Below, piece by piece: positions 8,678 to 16,360 of a stretch of DNA of 35,675 nucleotides (its first letter is position 1; each line of letters opens with the position of its first letter). Both the position numbers and the translations under genes were made by a program. Origin of the DNA: an uncultured Bacteroidales bacterium (lineage in GTDB: Bacteria > Bacteroidota > Bacteroidia > Bacteroidales > P3); assembly GCA_944320465.1 (NCBI GenBank), contig CALUHO010000033.1, positions 1 through 35,675 of the forward strand, read 5' to 3'. The notes under the pieces are model-generated. The model was not told the DNA's origin. It made no database searches and saw only the letters and a program-made list of their open reading frames with translations.

Positions 8678-9535
8678 TCAATCGGAACCCGAATCCGGAG
8701 CCCCGCTTTTCAAAGGCCTTGCCCCATCGCCGATTTCCGCTATGGGAAATTTCTCCTCTTCGGCAATCTTGCGGCGAACCGAAAGCGGCACCGGCAAATC
8801 CGACACGACCCTCTCCCCGCACAGCTCCCGGATCACTACCGAAGCGCAAAGACAGCCCACCAAGGGCGGCATATAGGAAACCGTGCCCACCATCGACTTC
8901 TTGTTGCGTTCCCCGAAAGTCTTGCGAACCGCATGCGCCGGTACCGGCTCGGGCGAGAATACCGCCTGTATGCCGGTATAGATATTCAATTTATGCAGAC
9001 GCTTGCGCAAGGCATCCGCCAAAGCGCAGTTGTAAGTTTGGGAAATATCGCAGATCTTCAATTGCAAAGGATCTGCCTTGCCGCCCGAACCCATCGCGCT
9101 CACCACCCGCATCTTCCGCTTCACGCAATGGTAGAGCAGGTAGATCTTGGGCGAAAGCGTGTCTATCGCATCCACCACGTAGTCGAAAGGCCGGCTTTCC
9201 AGGATTTCCACCATCCGCTGATCCTTGACATACTCGCCAATCGCCTCTATCTCCAATCCCGGATTGATATCCAGGAAACGGGCTTTCAGAATCCCGGCTT
9301 TGGATTGCCCCAAAGTAGAATGCAAAGCCGGCAGCTGGCGGTTCAGATTGGTCAAGCTCACCTCGTCCCCGTCCACGATGCATATCTTCCCTATCCCGGC
9401 CCGAACCAGCATCTCGGCCGCATAAGCTCCCACGCCGCCCAAGCCCATTACCAAGACCGAGGCTGCGCGCAATTTTTCCATATTGGCATCGCCCAGCAGC
9501 AAGGCCGTCCTATCCGTCCATCCTGTATCTTCCAT
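8678..9535 (-). CDS. tRNA threonylcarbamoyladenosine dehydratase (TcdA/CsdL)
   Basis: ThiF/E1-like ATP-dependent enzyme that cyclises t6A37 in tRNA to ct6A. It has 285 residues from the ATG at 9535 (MEDTGWTDRTALLLG). A TTG three codons earlier is open but less likely. The Rossmann loop MGLGGVGAYAAEML lies at about 30-43. DGDEVSLTNLNRQ is the ThiF motif that binds ATP. VVDAIDTLSPK and the C-terminal GTVSYMPPLVGCLCASVVI are typical of TcdA and separate it from MoeB and ThiF, which also have Cys-x-x-Cys zinc sites not seen here. MITE copy 1 starts 22 bp upstream of the ATG, so the promoter must lie in or beyond the element. Confidence 0.92.
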   Translation of the reverse strand: MEDTGWTDRTALLLGDANMEKLRAASVLVMGLGGVGAYAAEMLVRAGIGKICIVDGDEVSLTNLNRQLPALHSTLGQSKAGILKARFLDINPGLEIEAIGEYVKDQRMVEILESRPFDYVVDAIDTLSPKIYLLYHCVKRKMRVVSAMGSGGKADPLQLKICDISQTYNCALADALRKRLHKLNIYTGIQAVFSPEPVPAHAVRKTFGERNKKSMVGTVSYMPPLVGCLCASVVIRELCGERVVSDLPVPLSVRRKIAEEEKFPIAEIGDGARPLKSGAPDSGSD

Positions 9536-9556
9536 CTGGATCAATAAAATTTCTTA

Positions 9557-9760
9557 GAAGCTGTTTAAATTTATTTGTTTAGGCCATCGGGAGGGGATTT
9601 CGAGGAATGGCACCGCGTTTTTCAAAGGAGGATAGCCAAGCTATCTGACGTGAAAAACGCAAGCCAGACCCGAAATAGCCCCCGATGGGCAAACAAAATC
9701 CTGAACCCGGTTCCTGAAAATCCAGCCTTTTCAGGATTGTAAAAAATTTTAAACAGCTTC
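9557..9760. mobile_element. MITE-like element, copy 1
   Basis: A 204-bp element with inverted ends starting GAAGCTGTTTAAA, flanked by 3-bp direct repeats TTA (9554-9556 and 9761-9763). There is no coding capacity. The whole element is one long imperfect palindrome centred on GATAGCCAAGCTATC, with stems GCGTTTTTCA/TGAAAAACGC and GCCATCGGG/CCCGATGGGC. A second copy lies at 19524-19726. TNA target duplications suit mobilisation by an IS5-family transposase, which is inference. Confidence 0.85.
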
Positions 9761-9770
9761 TTAAAAACCG

Positions 9771-9808
9771 CAACAAAACAGATTGCCCGTAGCCTTCGTC
9801 TCTTCCTA
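9771..9808. repeat. Remnant of a hairpin repeat next to the MITE
   Basis: These 38 bp match the right end of hairpin repeat A and its flank (9900-9937) at 36 positions. They lie 7 bp past the MITE target duplication. They look like the tail of an earlier hairpin unit cut off at the MITE side. Confidence 0.75.
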
Positions 9809-9822
9809 AGGGCGCGTCAGAA

Positions 9823-9918
9823 CGGGCAAGATACGCGGCGCGAGTCGCAGGACAAGGCAGGAGCGTACTCCGGTACGTGACTGCCTTGGACAAGGCTCGC
9901 AACAAAGTAGATTGCCCG
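9823..9918. repeat. Hairpin repeat A
   Basis: Bounded by inverted CGGGCAA / TTGCCCG. The core shared with repeats B, C and D includes AGATACG..GGC, GGAGCGTACTCCGGTACGTGAC and GCAACAAAG.AGAT. An inner stem AGGCAG/CTGCCT encloses the tip. Confidence 0.85.
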
Positions 9919-9975
9919 TAGCCTTCGTCTCTTCCTATGAGGGTGTATCAAAATAGGGATTTGAAACAAATCTCA

Positions 9976-10100
9976 GGCGGTGTGTCAGAGTGAGTAAGAT
10001 GCAAGGCGCTGAGAGCGAGAACGAAGGAGCGTACTTTGGTACGTGACTGAGTTCGAGTCTCGATAGCAACGAAGCAGATTGCTCATTATGACACATCGCC
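9976..10100. repeat. Hairpin repeat B at the 3' end of the S41 protease gene
   Basis: Bounded by near-complementary ends GGCGGTGTGTCA (9976-9987) and TGACACATCGCC (10089-10100). The shared core includes GGAGCGTACTTTGGTACGTGAC and GCAACGAAGCAGAT. Its right end touches the stop codon of the minus-strand gene ending at 10101. It may act as a terminator or as protection of the mRNA 3' end. Confidence 0.85.
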
Positions 10101-11939
10101 TTACTGGATGCCGAGTTCATTGAACAGCTTCTTGTCCTTCAACACTTCCAACGCACGGGCAAAGGCATCGTCCACATCCTTGGTCACCTGGTAATAGTAT
10201 TCCGCCCCATACAGGTTATTGGCGAACATGGCCTTGAGCTGCGCCCGCAAAAATTTGTCCGACTCCGCCTCATAGGCTTTCTGCCGGGCATCCTCCGCCT
10301 TGGCCTTTTCCATCAAGTAGGATTGCATGCTATCCTGTGTCCAAAGCACCCTCGACATATAATCCTCATAGGATACGGCCTTGTCCAAAGCCGTATCCGA
10401 CTGCATGGCCTTAATCAGCTCCTGCAGGAATTTGCCCGCCTGGGCCTTCTTGAAATTCGTATAGGGAACCCCGTGTTCGGCCGCGTAATCGTAAAATTCC
10501 TGCATGAAAGCCTTGTCCATCCGGAAATTTTCGTAGAAATGTTCAAAATCGGGATATTCCGCCAAATATTGCTCCCTCTGACCGTCCAGACGATCCAGGA
10601 CAAAACGGTTCATCAGGTTCTTGGCCCGCAAAGCCATATAGTAGTCGCTGGCCCGCTGGGTATCGACCGCCACGAACACATCGGGCATGATGCCGCCGCC
10701 ACCGTAGACAATCCGTCCCCCGGCCGTCTGGTAACGCAGGGAATCCGGCAGGTTGATCGAATCCGGATTGAGCATTTCCCCATGGCGGTAACGGTTCATG
10801 ATATCCTTATAATAGGCTTCCATGCCGTCCTCGTAAGGTTTCTGGATGCAACGGCCCGAAGGCGTGTAGTAACGGGCTATCGTCAAGCGGACATTGGATC
10901 CGTCCGAAAGCCCGAAGGGCCGCTGAACCAAACCCTTCCCAAAGGTTCGCCGCCCCACTATGATAGCTCTGTCCCAATCCTGCAAAGCCCCGGAAAGAAT
11001 CTCGGAAGCCGATGCCGAACCCTCGTCCACCATCACCACTACACGGCCTTTGGTAAAGGAACCGTTCTTGGTGGCATAAAACGACTCCTTGGGCTGCGCC
11101 TTGCCTTCCATATAGACAACCAGCTCGTCCTTGGGCAGAAATTCATCAGCCAAGTCCACCGCCACATCCAAATAGCCACCCGTATTGCCCCGCAAATCCA
11201 AAATCAGATTCTTCATCCCCTGCGACTTCAATTCCTTCAAAGCAGCGCGCACCTCCTCCACGCTGGTACGGGCAAAGCGCGTCAGCATGATGTATCCGTT
11301 TTCCTTGTCAACCATGAAATAGGTATTGACGCTGTTGAGAGGTATCTTGTCGCGGATTATCTCGAAATGCAGTATCTCCGGCTCGCCTTGACGCTTGATG
11401 CCCACATCCACCTTGGTGCCTTTCTTGCCTCGCAGATGCTTGAACACGAAGTCCCGGGTGGCGTTCTTACCGGTGGCATCCATCGTGTCTATCGTCACGA
11501 TTTTGTCCCCGGCCAGCAGGCCCACCTTGGACGAAGGACCGTCGGCTATCACCTCGATAATCACGATGCTGTCGTTGTTGGGCTGGAACGAGACCCCGAT
11601 GCCGTCGAAGTTGCCCACCAAGGGCTCGTTCATCTTCTGCAAGTCCTTGGCCGAGATATAGGCCGAATGGGGATCCAGTTCCTCTAACATCGCGACCATC
11701 CCCTTTTCCACAATCGGTGCCATGTCCACATCTTCCACGTATGCGAAGCGGATCAGCTGCAACAGCCCGGCCATCTTCTTGTCCACCACGTCAGGATGAT
11801 TCTTGGGGTATTCCTTCACTTCTTGGTTCGATTCCGGATGGGCCGGACGGATACTCTGCGCCCGCGAAGAAGACATGGCAAAGAAAAGGCCGAAAAGAAA
11901 CACGCAGGACAGATAAGCCTTGAATTTATTTTTCCGCAT
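10101..11939 (-). CDS. S41 family C-terminal processing peptidase
   Basis: Periplasmic serine protease of the CtpA/Prc type. It has 612 residues from the ATG at 11939, which begins a signal peptide (MRKNKFKAYLSCVFLFGLFFAMSSSRAQ). An open frame extends to 12008, but that stretch contains the terminator of the gene upstream. A PDZ domain occupies about 105-190 (FDGIGVSF, GPSSKVGLLAGDKIVTID). The protease domain has LDLRGNTGGYL at about 247-257, the catalytic serine in EGSASASE near Ser310, and the general-base lysine in RTFGKG at Lys336; the 26-residue spacing fits the family. About 250 residues of helical C-terminal region follow. The substrate is unknown. Hairpin repeat B abuts the stop codon. 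Confidence 0.93.
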   Translation of the reverse strand: MRKNKFKAYLSCVFLFGLFFAMSSSRAQSIRPAHPESNQEVKEYPKNHPDVVDKKMAGLLQLIRFAYVEDVDMAPIVEKGMVAMLEELDPHSAYISAKDLQKMNEPLVGNFDGIGVSFQPNNDSIVIIEVIADGPSSKVGLLAGDKIVTIDTMDATGKNATRDFVFKHLRGKKGTKVDVGIKRQGEPEILHFEIIRDKIPLNSVNTYFMVDKENGYIMLTRFARTSVEEVRAALKELKSQGMKNLILDLRGNTGGYLDVAVDLADEFLPKDELVVYMEGKAQPKESFYATKNGSFTKGRVVVMVDEGSASASEILSGALQDWDRAIIVGRRTFGKGLVQRPFGLSDGSNVRLTIARYYTPSGRCIQKPYEDGMEAYYKDIMNRYRHGEMLNPDSINLPDSLRYQTAGGRIVYGGGGIMPDVFVAVDTQRASDYYMALRAKNLMNRFVLDRLDGQREQYLAEYPDFEHFYENFRMDKAFMQEFYDYAAEHGVPYTNFKKAQAGKFLQELIKAMQSDTALDKAVSYEDYMSRVLWTQDSMQSYLMEKAKAEDARQKAYEAESDKFLRAQLKAMFANNLYGAEYYYQVTKDVDDAFARALEVLKDKKLFNELGIQ

Positions 11940-11973
11940 CGTTTTCTGTTTTTCCAGCATGGATATGCAAAAC

Positions 11974-12021
11974 AAAAAACCGGCATCTCTCATGCACATA
12001 TGACACACTGACAGATACCGG
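11974..12021 (-). terminator. Intrinsic terminator of the small lipoprotein gene
   Basis: A 12-bp imperfect stem (12010-12021 with 11980-11991, one G-U and one mismatch) is followed on the minus strand by six T. It begins about 27 nt past the stop codon at 12048. Confidence 0.75.
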
Positions 12022-12047
12022 ATTAAAAATAAAAAACAGCTACTGCA

Positions 12048-12440
12048 TTATTGCCGGCTGGTAGGCCATGTCTTGCGAGCCAGCTCCGGTTTTTCCTCGC
12101 CAGCCGCAGCACTTTCTTTCAGAATCAACGAATAGTAGTGGTCGCTGCCCTTGAACATGGTATCGAGTACCGCATCGTTAATGGCTGTCAAACGGGAATT
12201 GAATTCTTGGATGGCCAGTTTATTGGCATCTTGCTCGCTGGCACTCTTGATAATAATATCCTCATCCAAATCGACACGGGATTCCACATAACTCATGACT
12301 GCGTACGAATCATCCTGATTCAGACGGTATGCGTTCGAAATCCCGAAAACGTAGTCGGACTCTTCTTTCGAAGAGCAAGCAGTAAACAACAAAGACAAAG
12401 GCATCATCAACAGAAGCCCTGTTTTCAAAATTTTTTTCAT
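12048..12440 (-). CDS. Small lipoprotein of unknown function
   Basis: 130 residues. Met1-Lys3 and a hydrophobic stretch lead to the lipobox FTAC with the lipidated Cys22. The residues after it, SSKEESD, resemble the Lys-acidic-acidic lipoprotein export signal known in Bacteroidota, so surface display is possible. The mature part is mostly helical and charged, with no recognised domain. It has its own terminator and precedes the S41 protease gene on the same strand. The leader is long if the -7 box at 12683 is the one used. I cannot assign a function. Confidence 0.8.
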   Translation of the reverse strand: MKKILKTGLLLMMPLSLLFTACSSKEESDYVFGISNAYRLNQDDSYAVMSYVESRVDLDEDIIIKSASEQDANKLAIQEFNSRLTAINDAVLDTMFKGSDHYYSLILKESAAAGEEKPELARKTWPTSRQ

Positions 12441-12682
12441 TTTCTTATTTTTTTATAAGATTCCACATTATTTTCATACATCCGGCCGCGCTATCAACCT
12501 AAACCGGACATCGGACGCACCGAGGCCGTTTCCAAGCCCGGAAGAATGCCCGGATGCTGATTGGGTCAAAACAGCACAGCCCAAAATCCAAACAGCCGCA
12601 TTGCCATCTTCCTCTACAGAAAAGCGGAAACTGCAAGAGTCCTTCGGCATACAGCGTAGATCCCTGCCCGTCATAGGGGGTG

Positions 12683-12690
12683 CAAAGATA
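12683..12690 (-). promoter_or_regulatory. Predicted -7 box facing the small lipoprotein gene
   Basis: TATCTTTG on the minus strand matches TAnnTTTG exactly, with a T-rich -33 region. The implied leader is about 235 nt. In this leader (12441-12682) I see no gene or clear structure. Confidence 0.45.
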
Positions 12691-12721
12691 CGGCAAATGT
12701 ACCGAATATCGAAAATTGCCC

Positions 12722-12729
12722 TATCTTCG
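12722..12729 (+). promoter_or_regulatory. Possible -7 box of nnr
   Basis: TATCTTCG differs from TAnnTTTG at one position and lies 24 bp before the ATG at 12754. It is divergent from the minus-strand box at 12683. No good -33 element is visible. Confidence 0.35.
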
Positions 12730-12753
12730 TAGGATAAAAAATCCCAATCGACA

Positions 12754-14487
12754 ATGATTCCAGTCTATCCCGTGGATATAATCCGGAAAGCCGATGCCGA
12801 GACGATACGGAGGCAAGGCATAAGTTCCTGGCAGCTGATGGAACGGGCGGCCCGTGCTTGTTTCGATTTCCTGGCAGAGAACGAGCCGGAGGCCTTCGAA
12901 CCGGCCTCAAGCCGAAAGCCGTTGGCCAAACCGGCTGAATCTGCCGGACTGGCTGAGTTTGCTGAAGTGGCCGCGACTGCACCGCCCCAATCTGCCGAAA
13001 CGGCTGAAGAGTCCTGCCCGCAATCGATAGCCGAAGGGAAAGGAATTGCCGGAGCAGAATGCCCGGGAAAAAGGCAAGCAAGCCGATGTCCCAAATTCGT
13101 CATTTTCTGCGGTCGAGGCAACAACGGGGGCGATGGCTTCGCGCTGGCCCGGATGCTGAAAGAACGTGGCTGTCCGGTGGAAGTCTGGATGCCGGATAAA
13201 AAAGAAGGCCGGTTCAGCCCGGATGCAGGGCGGAACGCGCAACTGATGCAGGAAAAGAACGTGCCGTTACGGATTTTCGGCCAAGACGGGCTTCCGGAAA
13301 TCCGGAAAGAAGACATTTTAATCGATGCCTTGGTGGGAACAGGATTAGAAGGGCGATTAGACGAAGCCACGGCAGCGGTGGTGGAATTCATCAATACTTG
13401 CTGCGGGACCAAGTATTCGATTGATATTCCTTCGGGGCTGATGGCCGACAAGCCGACTCCGAGGGAAAACCCGGTGGTGGAAAACAGTCTCTGCCTCTCG
13501 TTCCAGTTTGCCAAGAAAGCTTTCCTTTGGCCGGAAAACGGAGGCCGCCCGGCCGGCTTCGTGCTGCTCGACATCGGCTTAGACGAGGATTTCATGCGGG
13601 AAAACCCGGCCGATGCCTACCTGCTGCAGGACCGGGACGCGGCACGGAACCTGCCCAGAAGGCCGAAATTCGCGCACAAGGGCTTTTTCGGGCGGGATTT
13701 ATTGATTGCCGGAAGCTTGGGCATGGCCGGGGCTGCCGTCCTGGCCGGCCGGGCGGCTTTGAAGAGCGGATGCGGGGTGCTCAGCATCGCTTCCTGCCCC
13801 GACAACCGGCTCGTGCTGCAGACCGCTGTGCCGGAAGCCCTTTTCATAGACCAGAACCTAATGGACTGGGCCAAACTTGCAAATTATTCGGCCATCGGCA
13901 TAGGCCCGGGAATCGGCACTTCGGACAAAGCCGCGCTATTGCTCAAAAACGTCCTGCGCTTTGCCACTTGCCCTTTGGTGATTGATGCCGACGGACTCAA
14001 CCTTCTTGCCCAAGATCCCACCTTGCTGGAATTCCTGCCCAAAGGACGTTGCATCCTCACGCCCCACCTCAAGGAATTCGAGCGTCTTGCCGGAAAAACC
14101 GAGGGCGGTCAGGAACGTCTGCGCCGCCAACAGGAATTTTCCAACCTTCATGGCGTGGTGGTCGCGCTCAAAGGCGCCCATACATCCATCAGCCAACCCG
14201 GCGCAAACGTTCCCGTAGTCCCCGGCCAGGCCCTGCTGTTCAACACCACCGGAAATCCGGGCATGGCCACCGGCGGGAGCGGGGACGTGCTGACCGGACT
14301 CTGCCTCAGCCTGCTCGGCCAAGGACTCCCCGCTTGGCAAGCCGCCTGCACCGCCGTCTACCTGCACGGCCTGGCCGGGGACTACGCCGCGCTCCGTGAA
14401 ACGGAGCGCGGTCTGACCGCCTCCGACCTAATCACCGCCTTGCCCGATGCTTTCCGCCAACTCCAAGAAGCATCGGGAAGCGCATAA
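12754..14487 (+). CDS. Bifunctional NAD(P)H-hydrate epimerase / ADP-dependent dehydratase
   Basis: Repairs hydrated NADH and NADPH. The N-terminal YjeF_N domain (about 1-235) epimerises the hydrate, and the C-terminal ribokinase-like domain (about 265-577) dehydrates the S form with ADP. Visible motifs are GRGNNGGDGFALAR at about 120-133, ALVGTGLEG, DIPSGL, the C-terminal DADGLNLL, and NTTGNPGMATGGSGDVLTG with the catalytic Asp. Residues about 47-110 are an Ala/Glu/Pro/Ser-rich insert with weak internal repeats (AESAGLAEFAEVAA, SAETAEES) that lies before the GNNGGDG loop, where the family normally has a short connection. The open frame runs unbroken through it. The next gene starts 49 bp downstream from its own promoter. 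Confidence 0.93.
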   Translation: MIPVYPVDIIRKADAETIRRQGISSWQLMERAARACFDFLAENEPEAFEPASSRKPLAKPAESAGLAEFAEVAATAPPQSAETAEESCPQSIAEGKGIAGAECPGKRQASRCPKFVIFCGRGNNGGDGFALARMLKERGCPVEVWMPDKKEGRFSPDAGRNAQLMQEKNVPLRIFGQDGLPEIRKEDILIDALVGTGLEGRLDEATAAVVEFINTCCGTKYSIDIPSGLMADKPTPRENPVVENSLCLSFQFAKKAFLWPENGGRPAGFVLLDIGLDEDFMRENPADAYLLQDRDAARNLPRRPKFAHKGFFGRDLLIAGSLGMAGAAVLAGRAALKSGCGVLSIASCPDNRLVLQTAVPEALFIDQNLMDWAKLANYSAIGIGPGIGTSDKAALLLKNVLRFATCPLVIDADGLNLLAQDPTLLEFLPKGRCILTPHLKEFERLAGKTEGGQERLRRQQEFSNLHGVVVALKGAHTSISQPGANVPVVPGQALLFNTTGNPGMATGGSGDVLTGLCLSLLGQGLPAWQAACTAVYLHGLAGDYAALRETERGLTASDLITALPDAFRQLQEASGSA

Positions 14488-14493
14488 GCCAGA

Positions 14494-14524
14494 TTGCAGA
14501 AATTCAAAACACTTCCTAATTTTG
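14494..14524 (+). promoter_or_regulatory. Promoter of the transglycosylase-SGNH-MBOAT operon
   Basis: -7 box TAATTTTG (14517-14524) with TTG at 14494-14496 and a 20-bp spacer. Transcription would start near 14531, leaving a leader of only a few nucleotides before the ATG at 14537. Confidence 0.65.
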
Positions 14525-14536
14525 CCCGCTCAAGTC

Positions 14537-16348
14537 ATGAATAATGAACCAATAAGCCCTACAAGCATTGTGGACAAACGCCAGAAAAAAAACATACTCA
14601 TCCCTATTCTCTTCTGCCTGTCTTTCTTTACAGAAGGACAATGCCATCCCGTGCAAGCCGAATTACTCCCTCATGCATCCGCCACGGGCAAAGGACCTCT
14701 TTCCCTCACGGACACGACTTCCACAACCGATACCTCGATATACCCAAGCCCCAAACTTTCCATCCCCAACAGAACCATAGCCAACACGCCAGCAGACACC
14801 AGCCGCCACGATGCCGATACCTTAACCTCCACCCCTATCGCGCCGGCAACGGCACACACGGCAACGGCATCCGACTCTATCAAGACAGGCAAGACCGACA
14901 CGGCCTCGATATCCACCCCGCCCACACTGCCTCTCCCGGAAGATTCTGCAAAATCCATCATCGTTTCCTCACGCCAAGACAGCCTGTGCCAAATGCTGCT
15001 CGATGAATTCTTCCTCTCCGACGAACTACGATTCTACAACACCAAACTCCGCTATCCTACCGGCGACTCGGCCCGAATCGAAGCCTGGAAGAACCTGTCT
15101 CTCGAAATACCCGCCTGCAACACCCCTGATTCAGTCTACCGCGCACGTCTGGACAGCCTCAACCAAAGCTTCCTTGTCAAACTTTCATACAACCAGACTG
15201 TCCGCAACTACATAGAAGTCTATGTCAACAAACGCCGGCAGCAAGTGGACGTGATGCTGGCTCTTTCCCAATACTATTTTCCGATTTTCGAGCAAGCAAT
15301 GGAACAGAATGGCGTACCTGAAGAACTCAAGTATCTGGCCATCATCGAGTCCGGACTCAATCCCCGAGCCGTATCCCGAGCCGGAGCATCCGGCTGCTGG
15401 CAGTTCATGTACGGCACCGGCAAAATGTACAACTTGGACATCGACTTAGCCGTAGACGAACGGCTCGACCCCTTCAAAGCCAGCGATGCGGCCGCCCGTT
15501 ACCTCAAAGACCTCTATGACAGTTTCGGAGACTGGACATTAGCCATTGCCGCCTACAACTGCGGGCCAGGCAATGTACGCAAAGCCATCCGCCGCGCCCG
15601 GGGAAAGACCGACTTCTGGCAAATCTATCCTTTCCTGCCCCGCGAGACCCGAGGCTACGTCCCTGCTTTCATCGGAGCCACTTACGCCATGAACTTCAGC
15701 GAAGAACACGGCATACCGTTCCGTTCCCAGCCCCCCATCCTGACCGATACCCTGATGGTTGACCAAGACCTGAACCTCAAAGTAGTAGCCGAACATCTGG
15801 ATATCCCTTTGCAAATCCTGCGCGACCTCAACCCCCAATACCGCATGGACGTGATTCCCGGCAATACCGATTATTACAGCATCCGGCTTCCTATCAATTT
15901 CAAAGTCAAGTTCATGGAAAACGCTCAGGATATCTACGCCGACAGCGACAATGCCATGCCCCCGACACCTGCCCGATTCCAGCACCGGGTTCAAAAAGGA
16001 GAGACCCTTTCCGGCATCGCGGCAAAATACCATGTCAGCGTATCACATATCATCTCCCTGAACCATTTGAAATCATCCACGATTTATCCTAACCAGTTAT
16101 TGTACATCTATTCCAACCGGATTTCCTCCAAATCAGGAGCCAAAGCCAGCCCGAACCGCCCCAAACCCGAACAACCGCTTTCGCCCGGCACCTACACCCA
16201 CAAAGTAAAAAACGGGGAATCGGTTTATGCCATCTCCAAGATGTACCCCGGATCTACCGTGAAAGGCATCATCCAAGAGAATCAATTGGATGCCAAAGGC
16301 CGGATTTACCCCGGACAAACACTCCGGATCCAAGTAGGGAAACCCTAA
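14537..16348 (+). CDS. MltD-type membrane-bound lytic transglycosylase with LysM domains
   Basis: Cleaves peptidoglycan between MurNAc and GlcNAc. It has 603 residues from the ATG at 14537 and an N-terminal hydrophobic export signal (about 19-33). Residues about 45-145 are a Ser/Thr/Pro-rich linker. The SLT domain covers about 240-390: the catalytic glutamate is Glu271 in AIIESGLNP, followed by GASGCWQFM and AIAAYNCGPGNV. A degenerate LysM-like segment at about 410-455 precedes two clear LysM domains at about 481-526 and 553-598. Longer in-frame starts at 14447 lie inside nnr. Its position ahead of an acyltransferase pair matters, because O-acetylation of MurNAc blocks lytic transglycosylases; that link is inference. 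Confidence 0.92.
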   Translation: MNNEPISPTSIVDKRQKKNILIPILFCLSFFTEGQCHPVQAELLPHASATGKGPLSLTDTTSTTDTSIYPSPKLSIPNRTIANTPADTSRHDADTLTSTPIAPATAHTATASDSIKTGKTDTASISTPPTLPLPEDSAKSIIVSSRQDSLCQMLLDEFFLSDELRFYNTKLRYPTGDSARIEAWKNLSLEIPACNTPDSVYRARLDSLNQSFLVKLSYNQTVRNYIEVYVNKRRQQVDVMLALSQYYFPIFEQAMEQNGVPEELKYLAIIESGLNPRAVSRAGASGCWQFMYGTGKMYNLDIDLAVDERLDPFKASDAAARYLKDLYDSFGDWTLAIAAYNCGPGNVRKAIRRARGKTDFWQIYPFLPRETRGYVPAFIGATYAMNFSEEHGIPFRSQPPILTDTLMVDQDLNLKVVAEHLDIPLQILRDLNPQYRMDVIPGNTDYYSIRLPINFKVKFMENAQDIYADSDNAMPPTPARFQHRVQKGETLSGIAAKYHVSVSHIISLNHLKSSTIYPNQLLYIYSNRISSKSGAKASPNRPKPEQPLSPGTYTHKVKNGESVYAISKMYPGSTVKGIIQENQLDAKGRIYPGQTLRIQVGKP

Positions 16349-16360
16349 CGCGCATTGGCC

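Noticed and set aside
9941..10100. Possible CRISPR array from repeated motifs
   Set aside because: The repeats are inverted hairpin units of about 100-125 bp without regular spacing or spacers, and no cas gene is present.
10323..11687. 454-residue plus-strand open frame antisense to the S41 protease gene
   Set aside because: The opposite strand has catalytic and PDZ motifs and a signal peptide. This frame has none.
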